Shown here: one piece after another, positions 1 to 9,625 of the stretch
Layout: each line of letters opens with the position of its first letter
How positions within the stretch are numbered: position 1 is the stretch's first letter
Source: Polymorphum gilvum SL003B-26A1
Lineage (GTDB): Bacteria > Pseudomonadota > Alphaproteobacteria > Rhizobiales > Stappiaceae
Assembly: GCF_000192745.1 (NCBI RefSeq)
Contig: NC_015259.1
Location: forward strand, 883,001 to 947,000
Direction: 5' to 3'
DNA: 64,000 nucleotides
Notes under the pieces: model-generated
Seen by the model: the letters and a program-made list of their open reading frames with translations, nothing else
The model's database searches: none
Told to the model about the DNA's origin: nothing
Position numbers and translations under genes: made by a program

Positions 1-1005
1 TTCTCCGTCGGCGATCTGTTCGCCGCCGCCTTGCTGCCGGGACTGGGCCTGGTCGGGCTCTACATCGTCTACCAGACCGCCGTCGCGATCCGCAGGCCGC
101 ATGACGCGCCGCCGTTGGCATCGTCGTCCGAGGCTCTGGACTGGACGCGCATCGCCAAGGTTCTGGTACCGCCACTGACGCTGATCGTCGCCGTGCTGGG
201 ATCGATCCTCGGCGGCGTCGCGACGCCGACCGAAGCCGCCGCCGTCGGCGCCGTCGGCTCCGTGCTGCTCGCCGGCCAGCGGGCCGATCCGGCTCGGCCG
301 GCGCCGATCTGGGTTGCAGCCCTGGCCTTGGTCGCGGCCTTCGTGCTGTCGGCTGTCGTCGACCTGCGCGTCGCCCGGACGGAAATCGCGCCGCTCGAAC
401 AGATCGGCATCGCCGCTGCCAGCGTCCTGTGCGCGGCGGTCGCCTGGGGTGTACTCGTCTCGCTCCACCGCATCCTGCGCGACAAGGTCCTCGTCTCGGC
501 GCTGCGCTCGTCGACCGAGATCACGGCGATGGTGTTCACGATCATGATCGGTGCGACCTTCTTCTCGCTGGTGTTCCGCGACCTCGGCGGCGACGAACTG
601 GTGCATCGCGCTCTTGCGGACCTACCCGGCGGCGCGCTCGGCGCCATGGTCGCCGTGATGCTGGTGATGTTCGTGCTCGGCTTCTTCCTCGATTTCCTCG
701 AGATCGTCTTCGTCGTCGTGCCGCTGGTCGCCCCGATCCTGCTCAAGCTGCCGATGCCCGACGGCAGCGCCATGAGCCCGGCCTGGCTCGGCGTCATGAT
801 GGCGATCAACCTGCAGACCTCGTTCCTGACCCCGCCGTTCGGCTTCGCGCTGTTCTATCTGCGCGGCGTCGCGCCGGCTGCGGTACGCAGTTCGGACATC
901 TATCGCGGCATCATCCCCTTCGTGCTCCTCCAACTGCTGATGCTGGCGATCCTGTGGGTCTTTCCGGGCATGGCAACCTGGTTGCCGAAGACGATCTACG
1001 GCTGA
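1..1005 (+). CDS. TRAP transporter large permease (DctM family), 3' part only
   Basis: The frame is open from base 1, so the gene starts before the window and only about 334 C-terminal residues are seen. The protein is almost entirely hydrophobic, with many membrane segments. The stretch FLDFLEIVFVVVPLVAPIL and the downstream NLQTSFLTPPFGF are typical of the large (12-TM) membrane subunit of tripartite ATP-independent periplasmic transporters. A long hydrophobic insertion (roughly residues 95-165 of the visible part) resembles the extended DctM type often annotated as taking up mannitol or chloroaromatic compounds. That substrate label is weak family transfer. The small permease and binding protein are presumably upstream, outside the window. 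Confidence 0.85.
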   Translation, partial: FSVGDLFAAALLPGLGLVGLYIVYQTAVAIRRPHDAPPLASSSEALDWTRIAKVLVPPLTLIVAVLGSILGGVATPTEAAAVGAVGSVLLAGQRADPARPAPIWVAALALVAAFVLSAVVDLRVARTEIAPLEQIGIAAASVLCAAVAWGVLVSLHRILRDKVLVSALRSSTEITAMVFTIMIGATFFSLVFRDLGGDELVHRALADLPGGALGAMVAVMLVMFVLGFFLDFLEIVFVVVPLVAPILLKLPMPDGSAMSPAWLGVMMAINLQTSFLTPPFGFALFYLRGVAPAAVRSSDIYRGIIPFVLLQLLMLAILWVFPGMATWLPKTIYG

Positions 1006-1219
1006 AAGGGCTTGACGAGGGCGCCGAAGGGTGCGGATGGCCTTGACTTGGCCGGGCCGAGGCGCTGGCCGCTGCGCGGCGCGTTGAAACAGTTTTGTCC
1101 CGTCGGGATCCGCCAGTCTGCTGCCCGCACTTGATCCGGCCCCGCCTCGCCGTCTTAACTGGTCTCCTGCGCTGACTCGGAAGGAGGATGGTCCGGGCCA
1201 GGCGCGAGGGAGGCCCTGC

Positions 1220-4200
1220 ATGACGCGCAATTCGGTTCATCTGGATGATAAGTACGATCTTTCCAGGGAGCGGATCTATGTCTCCGGAACCCAGGCGCTG
1301 ATCCGTCTCACCCTGATGCAGAAGGCCCGCGACCGGGCGGCGGGCCACAACACCGCAGGCTATGTCACCGGCTATCGCGGCTCGCCCCTAGGCGCGCTCG
1401 ACCAGCAGTTCCAGCGCGCCGCCGGGGTGCTCGCGCCGGCCGACGTGCTGTTCCAGACCGCCATCAACGAGGATCTCGCTGCGACCGCGCTGTGGGGCAC
1501 CCAGCAGGCCCAGATGCGTGGCGAGGGACGCTTCGACGGCGTGTTCGGCATCTGGTACGGCAAGGGGCCGGGCGTCGACCGTTCCGGCGATGCGTTCCGG
1601 CACGCCAATCTCGCCGGGACCGCGCCGCTTGGCGGCGTGCTGGCGCTGATGGGCGACGACCATACCTGCGAGAGTTCGACCACCGCGCACCAGTCGGAAT
1701 TCGCGCTGGTCGACGCGATGATGCCGATCCTCAATCCGGCAGGCGTGCAGGAGATCCTCGACTACGGCCTGTTCGGCTGGGCGCTGTCGCGCTATGCCGG
1801 CATCTGGACCGGTCTGAAATGCGTCAAGGACACGGTCGAATCGACCGCCTCGATCGACGGCCGACCCGACCGCATGAGCTTCGTGACCCCGGACTTCGAC
1901 CTGCCGGCCGGTGGCCTGTCGATCCGTCCCAACGATCATCCGGTGGTCCAGGAAGCGCGCCTGCACGAGTTCAAGTTGCCGGCCGCCCGCGCCTTCCTGG
2001 CCGCCAACGGCATCGATCGCATGATCCTGCGCGGTGGCCGATCGCCGAAGATGGGCATCATTTCGACGGGCAAGAGCTATCTCGATGTGCTGCAGGCGCT
2101 CGAAGACCTCGGCATCGACGAGACGCGCGCGGCGACACTCGGGCTGAGGCTCTACAAGGTCGGCTGCCCCTGGCCGCTCGATGCCGCCGGCGCGCGCAGC
2201 TTCGCTCGGGGGCTCGATCTTGTCGTCGTCGTGGAAGAGAAGCGCGCGCTGATCGAGACGCAGCTCAAGGAAGCGCTCTACGGCACGGCGAATGCGCCGC
2301 GGATCGTCGGCAAGGCGGACGAGGAAGGCAGGCCGCTGTTCCGCTCGCAGGGGGCGCTGGACAGCAACGAGATCGGCATCGCGATCGGCGAGCGGCTTCT
2401 GCTGAGCGCACCCAACGAGGACTTGGCGCGACGGGTCGAGGTCCTGCGCGACCTGCAGGCGACCCTGGCGACGACGAAGGACGTCGCCAGCCGCATCCCC
2501 TATTTCTGCCCCGGCTGCCCCCACAATTCGTCGACTCGTATACCGGACGGCGCGCGTGCCTATGCGGGCATCGGCTGCCACTACATGGTCCAGTGGATGG
2601 ATCGCAACACCGAAGGCTACACCCAGATGGGCGGCGAGGGCGCCAACTGGGTCGGCGAGGCGCCGTTCTCGACCCGCGGGCACGTGTTCCAGAACATCGG
2701 CGACGGCACCTACAACCATTCCGGTTCGATGGCGATCCGGGCGGCGCGGGCGGCCGGCGTCACCATGACCTACAAGATCCTGTTCAACGATGCGGTCGCC
2801 ATGACCGGCGGCCAGCGCAACGACGGCGGACTGACCGTGCCGCAGATCGCCGGCCAGGTCGCTGCCGAGGGAGTGACACGCATCGCCGTCGTCACCGACG
2901 AGCCTGGCAAGTATACGGCCGGGACCGCCTGGCCGCAGGGCACCACCATCGATCACCGCGACGACCTGATCGCGGTGGAGGAGGACCTGGCCGCAACGCC
3001 CGGCCTGACGGTGCTGATCTACGACCAGACCTGCGCGGCCGAGAAGCGCCGGCGGCGCAAGCGCGGGACGTTTCCCGACCCCGACCGGCGGGTATTCATC
3101 AACGATCTGGTCTGCGAGGGCTGCGGCGACTGTGGCATGCAGTCGAACTGCGTCGCGATCCAGCCGCTGGAGACCGAATGGGGTCGCAAGCGCCAGATCG
3201 ACCAGTCGAGCTGCAACAAGGATTTCTCCTGCCTGAAGGGCTTCTGCCCGAGCTTCGTCACGGTCCATGGCGCCCGACTGAAGACGCGCGAGGCGGTGCG
3301 GCGCGCGCCGCCGGCTGTCGCCGAGCCGGACAAGGTTCCGCTCGACGGCCTCTACGGCATCCTGATCACGGGCGTCGGCGGCACCGGCGTTGTCACCGTC
3401 GGCGCCATCCTCGGCATGGCCGCCCATATCGAGGGGCGGGGTTGCGGCATCATCGACATGGCGGGGCTCGCTCAGAAGGGCGGAGCGGTGACCAGCCACC
3501 TGAAGCTGGCGCTGCGCCCTGAGGACATCTCGACCATCCGCATCGCTGCCGGCGGTGCGGATCTCGTCATCGGTTGCGACATCGTCGTCGCCGGCACCGC
3601 CAAGGTTCTCGCGGCCTGCGATCCGCGCAGGACCGTGGCGGTCGTCAACACCCATCAGACGTTGCCGGGCGACTTCACCCGCGACGCCGATTTCAGCCTG
3701 CCCGGCAAGCGGCTGGAAAAGGCGATCCGTGATCGCACCGCAGCCGGCAGGGCGCTGTTCCTCGATGCGACCCGGCTTGCCGGCGATCTGTTCGGCGACA
3801 CCATCGCCGCCAACCTGTTCATGCTCGGCTGCGCCTACCAGCAGGGCGCCGTGCCGCTGGAAGCAGCGAGCATCGAACAGGCGATCGAACTCAACGGCGT
3901 GTCGGTCGCCATGAACCTGGACGCCTTCCGCTGGGGCCGGGCCGCTGCCGCCGATCCGGACGGCGTTGCGCGCCTTGCCGGCACAGCGCAGGGCGGCAGG
4001 CCGGTTGCCGAGCAGGGTCTCGGCGAGATGGTACGCCGTCGCCAGGCCTTTCTCACCGACTACCACAACGCCGCCTACGGCCATCGCTACGGCGAACTGG
4101 TCGAGCGCATCCGGGCGCGCGAGCGGGCGGTCGCTCCCGGCCGGGACGAACTGTCGCGGACGGTCGCCGAGCAGCTTTTCCGAATGATGGCGATCAAGGA

Positions 4201-4675
4201 CGAGTACGAGGTCGCCCGGCTCTACACGGACCGGAGGTTCGTCGGACGGTTGCAGGACACGTTCGAGACATGGACGAGACTCGAATTCCACCTCGCGCCG
4301 CCGCTCCTGTCGCGCCCCGACCCGAGGACCGGCCGCCCGGCCAAGCGCCGCTTCGGTCCCTGGATGCTGCCCGTTTTCCGGCTGCTGGCGCGTATGAAGG
4401 GGCTGCGGGGCACGCCGCTCGATCCGTTCGGGCACTCCAGGGAGCGGCGGATGGAGCGCCGGGTGCTGGCGGAGTACCGGGCCGTGGTGGCGGATATCGC
4501 CGAACGCCTCGATGCGGAACGCTACGACGCGGCGGTGGTGCTGGCGGCCTATCCGGCGGCGATCCGGGGCTTCGGCCCGGTCAGGGAGGAGGCGATACGC
4601 CGATCGGATGCGCAGGTTCCGGCCCTGCGCGAGGCCTTCCGGACCGGCCGTCCGCTGAGCGCGGCGGCGGAATGA
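1220..4675 (+). CDS. Indolepyruvate ferredoxin oxidoreductase family protein, fused large form
   Basis: This 1151-residue protein fuses the alpha-type and gamma-type parts of 2-oxoacid:ferredoxin oxidoreductases. Visible pieces are a pyrimidine-binding N-terminal half, a thiamine-diphosphate half beginning near CPGCPHNSS (about residue 430), a ferredoxin-like cluster region CEGCGDC followed by SCNKDFSCLKGFC (about 631-675), and a gamma domain starting at GVGGTGV (about 717). The family oxidatively decarboxylates aryl or branched 2-oxo acids to acyl-CoA. In aerobic Proteobacteria this fused form is linked to aromatic amino acid breakdown. The start ATG follows a strong GAGGGAGG ribosome site. 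It stands alone, with a 214-bp gap after the TRAP gene. The exact substrate is not readable from sequence. Confidence 0.9.
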   Translation: MTRNSVHLDDKYDLSRERIYVSGTQALIRLTLMQKARDRAAGHNTAGYVTGYRGSPLGALDQQFQRAAGVLAPADVLFQTAINEDLAATALWGTQQAQMRGEGRFDGVFGIWYGKGPGVDRSGDAFRHANLAGTAPLGGVLALMGDDHTCESSTTAHQSEFALVDAMMPILNPAGVQEILDYGLFGWALSRYAGIWTGLKCVKDTVESTASIDGRPDRMSFVTPDFDLPAGGLSIRPNDHPVVQEARLHEFKLPAARAFLAANGIDRMILRGGRSPKMGIISTGKSYLDVLQALEDLGIDETRAATLGLRLYKVGCPWPLDAAGARSFARGLDLVVVVEEKRALIETQLKEALYGTANAPRIVGKADEEGRPLFRSQGALDSNEIGIAIGERLLLSAPNEDLARRVEVLRDLQATLATTKDVASRIPYFCPGCPHNSSTRIPDGARAYAGIGCHYMVQWMDRNTEGYTQMGGEGANWVGEAPFSTRGHVFQNIGDGTYNHSGSMAIRAARAAGVTMTYKILFNDAVAMTGGQRNDGGLTVPQIAGQVAAEGVTRIAVVTDEPGKYTAGTAWPQGTTIDHRDDLIAVEEDLAATPGLTVLIYDQTCAAEKRRRRKRGTFPDPDRRVFINDLVCEGCGDCGMQSNCVAIQPLETEWGRKRQIDQSSCNKDFSCLKGFCPSFVTVHGARLKTREAVRRAPPAVAEPDKVPLDGLYGILITGVGGTGVVTVGAILGMAAHIEGRGCGIIDMAGLAQKGGAVTSHLKLALRPEDISTIRIAAGGADLVIGCDIVVAGTAKVLAACDPRRTVAVVNTHQTLPGDFTRDADFSLPGKRLEKAIRDRTAAGRALFLDATRLAGDLFGDTIAANLFMLGCAYQQGAVPLEAASIEQAIELNGVSVAMNLDAFRWGRAAAADPDGVARLAGTAQGGRPVAEQGLGEMVRRRQAFLTDYHNAAYGHRYGELVERIRARERAVAPGRDELSRTVAEQLFRMMAIKDEYEVARLYTDRRFVGRLQDTFETWTRLEFHLAPPLLSRPDPRTGRPAKRRFGPWMLPVFRLLARMKGLRGTPLDPFGHSRERRMERRVLAEYRAVVADIAERLDAERYDAAVVLAAYPAAIRGFGPVREEAIRRSDAQVPALREAFRTGRPLSAAAE

Positions 4676-4683
4676 GTGCCGCC

Positions 4684-5430
4684 TCAGTCCCACTCCACGC
4701 TGGTGGTCAGCATGTAGCCGGATCCGTAGATGGTGCGGATAAGCGATGGCCCGTCGGAGGTCGACAGCTTCTTGCGGATGCGCGAGACGCGCACGTCGAT
4801 GGACCGGTCGAGGCTTTCGTCGCGGCCGCCGTGCTCGAGCAGGTAGTCGCGCGACAGCACCCGGCGCGGCGCGCGCAGCAGCGCCTCGAGCAGCGCCGCC
4901 TCGCCGGTCGACAGGAACGTCTCTTCCCCTTCCGGCGACACCAGACGGTGCGATCCGGGTTCGAAGAGCCACGACGAAAATCGCGCGATCCTGCCGGTTT
5001 CGCCGGATCTGGGCCGGTCTGACGAGCGCCGCAGCACCGATCTTATCCGCGCCACCACCTCGCGCGGGTCGAACGGCTTGACCACATAATCATCTGCGCC
5101 CATCTCCAGTCCCATGACCCGGTCGGAGGAATGGCTGCGCGCCGAAAGGACGATGATCGGCACCGATGTCCGGCGGCGGATCTCGTTGATCAGCGTCAGC
5201 CCCTCCATGTCCGGGAGGCCGAGGTCGATCAGGCAGGCGTCGGGAGGCTGTCGGTCGAGGGATTTCAGCATGTCGCCGGCCCGCGGGAAACTCGCCGTCT
5301 GGAAGCCGTAGACCTCCAGCGTCCGCGCCAGCAAGGCACAGATGTCCTTTTCGTCGTCGACGATATAGACGAGCGGCGCATTCTGCTTGCCGTCGGATGA
5401 GGCGGCGGGGGCTGATGCGGTCGGGATCAT
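4684..5430 (-). CDS. OmpR-family two-component response regulator
   Basis: 248 residues. An N-terminal receiver carries the acidic pair DDE (about 25-27), phospho-acceptor Asp69 in LIDLGLPD and Lys118 in VVKPFDP. A C-terminal winged-helix DNA-binding domain spans about 155-245 (DRSIDVRVSRIRKKL, IRTIYGSGYML). The start codon overlaps the stop of the upstream kinase gene by 4 bp, so the two are translationally coupled and very likely cognate. It is convergent with the ferredoxin oxidoreductase gene. The tandem repeat at 7450-7469, upstream of the kinase and of the divergent transport operon, is a candidate binding site; that link is inference. Confidence 0.93.
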   Translation of the reverse strand: MIPTASAPAASSDGKQNAPLVYIVDDEKDICALLARTLEVYGFQTASFPRAGDMLKSLDRQPPDACLIDLGLPDMEGLTLINEIRRRTSVPIIVLSARSHSSDRVMGLEMGADDYVVKPFDPREVVARIRSVLRRSSDRPRSGETGRIARFSSWLFEPGSHRLVSPEGEETFLSTGEAALLEALLRAPRRVLSRDYLLEHGGRDESLDRSIDVRVSRIRKKLSTSDGPSLIRTIYGSGYMLTTSVEWD

Positions 5431-7385
5431 GTCGTCAGGATCGTCCTAAGGGTTTCCGCGAGCGTCCGGCTGTCGAACGGTTTGGCGAGTACCGGAAACG
5501 GGGGCTCGGAGCCGTCTGCGCCGAGTCCGCTCCAGTCAGCGTATCCGGTCATGAGGGCAATGCCGAGGCTCGCGCGCTCGGTGCTGATCGCGCGGGCGAG
5601 GGCAAGGCCATTGACCTGGCCGGGCATGACGATATCCGTGAGCAGCGCACGGATTTCCGGCACGTCGCGCGCCAGGCTGCGCGCATCCTCGGCGCTTTCG
5701 GCAGCCAGCACCGTGTAGCCGAGGTCCTGGAGTTGTTCGGTGATCGTTGCGGCCACGGCCGCATCGTCTTCGACCAGCAGGATCAGTTCGCCGTTGCCCT
5801 CCGGCAGCGGTGGTAGGTCGTCCGGCCACGGGCCTGCGGCTCTGATCGTATCCGGTCTCCTGCGTGCCGGCAGAAGCAATGTGACGGCGGTACCCTCCCC
5901 GGGGACGGTCTCGATGTCCACCGACCCGCCCGACTGCCGCGCGAAGCCATAGACCATGGACAGGCCGAGCCCGCTGCCGGTGCCGAATTGCTTGGTGGTG
6001 AAAAACGGTTCGAAGACCCGCAGACGGGTGTCCTCGCTCATGCCGATGCCCGTATCCCGGACGGTCAGGCGGGCATATAGGCCCGGACCGAGGCCCGCCT
6101 TCGCGGCCTCCTTGACCGGCAGGTCGGTCTCGTCGAGCGTGATGGTGATCTTGCCGCCGTCGGGCAGGGCGTCGCGGGCATTGAAAACAAGATTGACGAT
6201 CGCATTCTCGATCTGGGTCGGGTCGAGCCTGGCGATCAGTCTGTCTGTGGACGAGCGGATCTCGAGGGCAACGTTGCCGGGCATCGACCCCTTCAGCAGG
6301 GTTGCGACATTGTTGAGCACGCCCTGCAGCGGCACGTCGTGGGTCTCGGTGGCCTTGCCGCGGCTGAACGCGAGCAGCCGTTGGGTCAGGTCGGTGCCGC
6401 GCTGCGCTGCCTGCAGCATGGGCTCCAGATGCGCGAGGACCTCCTGCACGGTCACGTCCTGCCCCTTGCGCTTCAGGCTCAGAAGGTTGCCCATCAGGAT
6501 GGCCAGAAGGTTATTGAAGTCATGCGCCAGGCCGCCGGTCAGCTTGCCGACCGCATCCATGCGCTGCGACTGGACCAGCGTCGCCTCGCTGCGCTTCTGC
6601 TCGGTGGCGTCGAGCGACAGCACGAATACGCCGAGCGTCCGTCCGTCGATGGTCATGTCCGGGATCAGCGTCGAGCGCATGTAGGCGACGTCGCCGTCCG
6701 CCTTGCGGCGGCTGTATTCGTAGGACACTGCATTGCCGGCGAACGCGTGTTCGATATGCGGCTCCAGTTCGGCATAGAGTTCCTGGCCGACCACGTCCTG
6801 CGGGGAGCGGCCGACGATCGAGGCGATCGAGTGACCGAACCAGTCGGCGTAGCGGCGGTTCGCGAACCGGAAGACCGGGCCGGGTCCCATGTAGGCGATC
6901 AGCGCCGGCACGTTGTCGGTGACGAGGCGCAGCCAGTCCTCGCTCTGTCGCAGGGCCCGGGTCCGTTCTTCCACGGTCCGTTCAAGTTTCTCCTGGCGTC
7001 GCCGCTCCTCCGTGACGTCGGTATAGGTGGTGACGAAGCCGCCTTGCGGCAAAGGTCGCCCGCTGACTGCGATCACCTGGCCATTGGGGCGGATGCGCTC
7101 GAAATAGTGGGGCTGGAACAGTCTTGCGCGCTCGACGCGGCGAGCGATCTTGGCCTCCGTATCCCCCGGACCGTACTCGCCACGTTCCGCGTTCACGCGC
7201 AGGAAATCGGCCAGATGCGTGCCGCGTTTGGCCAGCGCCTGGGGGAAATCGAGCATCTCCCATAGGCCGCGGTTCCACGCGACAAGCCGGAGATCGGCAT
7301 CGAACACCGAAAAGCCCTGATTGACATGATCGAGGGCCGCCTGGAGCAGGTCCAGCAGTTCGGATTGGGGATCGGACCGTGTCAT
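5427..7385 (-). CDS. PAS-domain hybrid histidine kinase
   Basis: 652 residues with no clear membrane segment, so probably cytoplasmic. The order is an N-terminal PAS domain (about 10-125, PAS-7 type, with NRGLWEMLDFP), a short coiled linker (125-148), a second PAS (about 150-265), a dimerisation/phosphotransfer domain with the HDFNN motif (His about 288), an ATPase domain with NLVFNARDAL and the G boxes DTGIGM and GTGSGLGLS, and a C-terminal receiver (about 525-652, acceptor Asp in LLTDIVMPG). It overlaps the downstream OmpR-type regulator by 4 bp. The kinase is transcribed away from the acyl-CoA synthetase/ABC importer operon, which it may control. The signal sensed by the PAS domains is unknown. 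Confidence 0.93.
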   Translation of the reverse strand: MTRSDPQSELLDLLQAALDHVNQGFSVFDADLRLVAWNRGLWEMLDFPQALAKRGTHLADFLRVNAERGEYGPGDTEAKIARRVERARLFQPHYFERIRPNGQVIAVSGRPLPQGGFVTTYTDVTEERRRQEKLERTVEERTRALRQSEDWLRLVTDNVPALIAYMGPGPVFRFANRRYADWFGHSIASIVGRSPQDVVGQELYAELEPHIEHAFAGNAVSYEYSRRKADGDVAYMRSTLIPDMTIDGRTLGVFVLSLDATEQKRSEATLVQSQRMDAVGKLTGGLAHDFNNLLAILMGNLLSLKRKGQDVTVQEVLAHLEPMLQAAQRGTDLTQRLLAFSRGKATETHDVPLQGVLNNVATLLKGSMPGNVALEIRSSTDRLIARLDPTQIENAIVNLVFNARDALPDGGKITITLDETDLPVKEAAKAGLGPGLYARLTVRDTGIGMSEDTRLRVFEPFFTTKQFGTGSGLGLSMVYGFARQSGGSVDIETVPGEGTAVTLLLPARRRPDTIRAAGPWPDDLPPLPEGNGELILLVEDDAAVAATITEQLQDLGYTVLAAESAEDARSLARDVPEIRALLTDIVMPGQVNGLALARAISTERASLGIALMTGYADWSGLGADGSEPPFPVLAKPFDSRTLAETLRTILTT

Positions 7386-7449
7386 GATGTCACTCTAGGC
7401 AAGGCCTGCCGCGCACGCCAGTCAGCCACGCGGTGGAATGACTCTGGAT

Positions 7450-7469
7450 GACACAATTCGACACAATTC
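7450..7469. promoter_or_regulatory. Tandem direct repeat, candidate response-regulator operator
   Basis: The decamer GACACAATTC occurs twice back to back (7450-7459 and 7460-7469), followed by a degenerate third copy at 7470-7479 (ACACATATTG). It sits in the 254-bp intergenic region between the divergent kinase/regulator genes and the CoA-ligase/ABC operon. OmpR-family regulators bind head-to-tail half-sites spaced about one helical turn apart, which fits a 10-bp period. That it binds the neighbouring regulator is inference. Confidence 0.5.
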
Positions 7470-7639
7470 ACACATATTGGCGCAATGCCCCATGGCTAGC
7501 GTCACGTCCGAACGCATGAGACAGCCCTCCGATCCGATCGCCGGTCCGGAAAAGACTTGAACGAAAGGGCGCGGAAGTAGTCTCATGCGTAATCAAATGC
7601 GACCCCGAAAAGGGGCGTGCGAAGAGGGTGGAATACGCT

Positions 7640-9625
7640 ATGGCAGGGCTGGCCGACGTCGCCGCACGCGACGCGGACACCTTTCCCAAGATTCTTCTGC
7701 GCAACGCGCGGGATCTCGGGAACAGGACCGCAATGCGCGAGAAGGATCTCGGGATCTGGCAAAGCTGGACTTGGGCCGAGGTCCTAGAAGAGACCCGAGC
7801 CTTGTCGCTGGGGCTCAAGGACCTCGGTATGACGGCGGGCGACAAGGTTGCCATCGTCGGCTCCAACCGGCCGCGGCTCTACTGGTCCATGGTTGCTGCC
7901 CAGGCGTTGGGCGCCGTTCCGGTACCCGTCTATGCGGACTCGGTTGCGGAGGAGATGGCCTTCGTTCTCGGTCACGCGGAAGTTCGGTTTGCCGTGGTCG
8001 AGGATCAGGAGCAGGTCGACAAGCTGCTTTCCATGCAGGAGCAGGTCCCGTCGCTCAGGACCGTCGTCTATGACGAGCCCCGCGGACTGCGCGGTTACGA
8101 CCACACCCATCTGCACGATTTCACGTCCGTTCAGGAGCGAGGGCGCGCCATCCAGAAGAGCGATCCCGCCGTCGCGAAGGCATGGGAGGACGGTTTTGCC
8201 CCGTATGACGGCAGTGACCTCGCCGTCATTCTCTACACCTCCGGCACCACCGGCCGGCCGAAGGGCGTGATGCTGTCTTTCGACAACCTGATCGTCTCGG
8301 CCCGCAACGGCAATGCCTTCGACAAGCTGGATGAGACCGAGGAGGTGCTCGCCTACCTGCCGATGGCGTGGATCGGCGACCACGTGTTCTCGCTCGCTCA
8401 GGCCTACACCGCCGGGTACTGCGTCAACTGTCCGGAAAGCCTCGACACGGTCGACCTCGACCGGCTCGAGATCGCGCCGACCTATTTCTTCGCGCCGCCT
8501 CGCGTCTTCGAGGCGCTGCTCACCAGGATCATGGTGCGCATGGAGGACGCCGGACGCCTCAAGAAGCGGATGTTCGACTTCTTCATGGACGTCGCGCGCC
8601 GGTCGGGCGAGAAGATCCTCAACCGCGAGCCGGTGCCGGTCTCGGACCGGATCCTCTATGCGCTGGGCGAGATTCTGGTCTACGGTCCGCTCAAGAACCG
8701 CATAGGCTTCACACGGCTCAAGGTCGGCTATACCGCCGGCGAGGCGATCGGGCCGGAGATCTTCCGCTTCTACCGCTCGCTCGGCCTCAACCTCAAGCAG
8801 CTCTACGGCCAGACCGAAGCCAGCGTCTACATCACCCTGCAGCCGGACGGCGAGATCTACGGCGACACCGTCGGCAAGCCGGCGCCGCAGGTCGAACTCA
8901 AGATCGCCGACAACGGCGAGGTGCTTTACCGTTCGCCCGGCGTCTTCATCGGCTACTACAAGAACGACGAAGCAACCCGCACGACCAAGACAGGGGACGG
9001 CTGGGTGCACACCGGCGACGCCGGCTTCATCGCCGACAACGGTCACCTGAAGATCATCGACCGCGCCAAGGACGTCGGCCGGCTGAACGACGGGTCGCTG
9101 TTCGCTCCGAAATACATCGAGAACAAGCTGAAGTTCTTCCCCAACATCAAGGAAGTCGTCGCTTTCGGCCATGAGCGCGACTTCACGGCCGTGTTCATCA
9201 ACATCGACCTGACCGCGGTTGGCAGCTGGGCGGAACGCAACAATGTGAACTACGCCAGCTATCAGGAACTCGCCGCGCATCCGGACGTGTACCGAATGAT
9301 CGAGTCCCACGTCGATCAGGTGAACCGGGACCTTGCCAACGAGCCCATGATGGCGGGTGCGCAGATCCGGCGGTTCCTCATCCTGCACAAGGAACTGGAC
9401 GCGGACGACGGCGAACTCACGCGCACCCAGAAGGTGCGCCGGAGCTTCATAGCGGAGCGTTACGCGCCGCTGATCGAAGGCCTCTACGACGGCTCCAGGT
9501 CGCGGCACGTCCGCACCGAGGTCACCTTTGAGGACGGCCGCGTCGGCGCGATCGAGGCCACCATCGAAATCCGGGACATGACGCCCCATGTTGCGGGCGA
9601 GAGGATGCGGGAGGCCGCGGAATGA
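7640..9625 (+). CDS. AMP-dependent acyl-CoA synthetase, long-chain fatty acid ligase-like
   Basis: 661 residues of the adenylate-forming superfamily. It carries the phosphate-binding loop YTSGTTGRPKG, the YGQTEAS motif, and the hinge region WVHTGDAGF followed by KIIDRAKDVG. The length and overall look match long-chain acyl-CoA synthetases (FadD/FACL type), which activate a carboxylic acid with ATP and CoA. I chose ATG 7640 over the in-frame GTG at 7628 because AGAGGG lies about 11 bases upstream. It overlaps livG-like by 4 bp and opens an operon holding a full LIV-type ABC importer and a second CoA ligase. This implies that the imported compound is an acid converted to a CoA thioester. The natural substrate cannot be told from sequence. 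Confidence 0.92.
   Translation: MAGLADVAARDADTFPKILLRNARDLGNRTAMREKDLGIWQSWTWAEVLEETRALSLGLKDLGMTAGDKVAIVGSNRPRLYWSMVAAQALGAVPVPVYADSVAEEMAFVLGHAEVRFAVVEDQEQVDKLLSMQEQVPSLRTVVYDEPRGLRGYDHTHLHDFTSVQERGRAIQKSDPAVAKAWEDGFAPYDGSDLAVILYTSGTTGRPKGVMLSFDNLIVSARNGNAFDKLDETEEVLAYLPMAWIGDHVFSLAQAYTAGYCVNCPESLDTVDLDRLEIAPTYFFAPPRVFEALLTRIMVRMEDAGRLKKRMFDFFMDVARRSGEKILNREPVPVSDRILYALGEILVYGPLKNRIGFTRLKVGYTAGEAIGPEIFRFYRSLGLNLKQLYGQTEASVYITLQPDGEIYGDTVGKPAPQVELKIADNGEVLYRSPGVFIGYYKNDEATRTTKTGDGWVHTGDAGFIADNGHLKIIDRAKDVGRLNDGSLFAPKYIENKLKFFPNIKEVVAFGHERDFTAVFINIDLTAVGSWAERNNVNYASYQELAAHPDVYRMIESHVDQVNRDLANEPMMAGAQIRRFLILHKELDADDGELTRTQKVRRSFIAERYAPLIEGLYDGSRSRHVRTEVTFEDGRVGAIEATIEIRDMTPHVAGERMREAAE

Noticed and set aside
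1388..4972. A 1194-codon open frame antisense to the ferredoxin oxidoreductase gene
   Set aside because: It is a GC-rich shadow frame with low-complexity Arg/Asp/His-rich translation and no family motif; the plus-strand gene explains the region fully.
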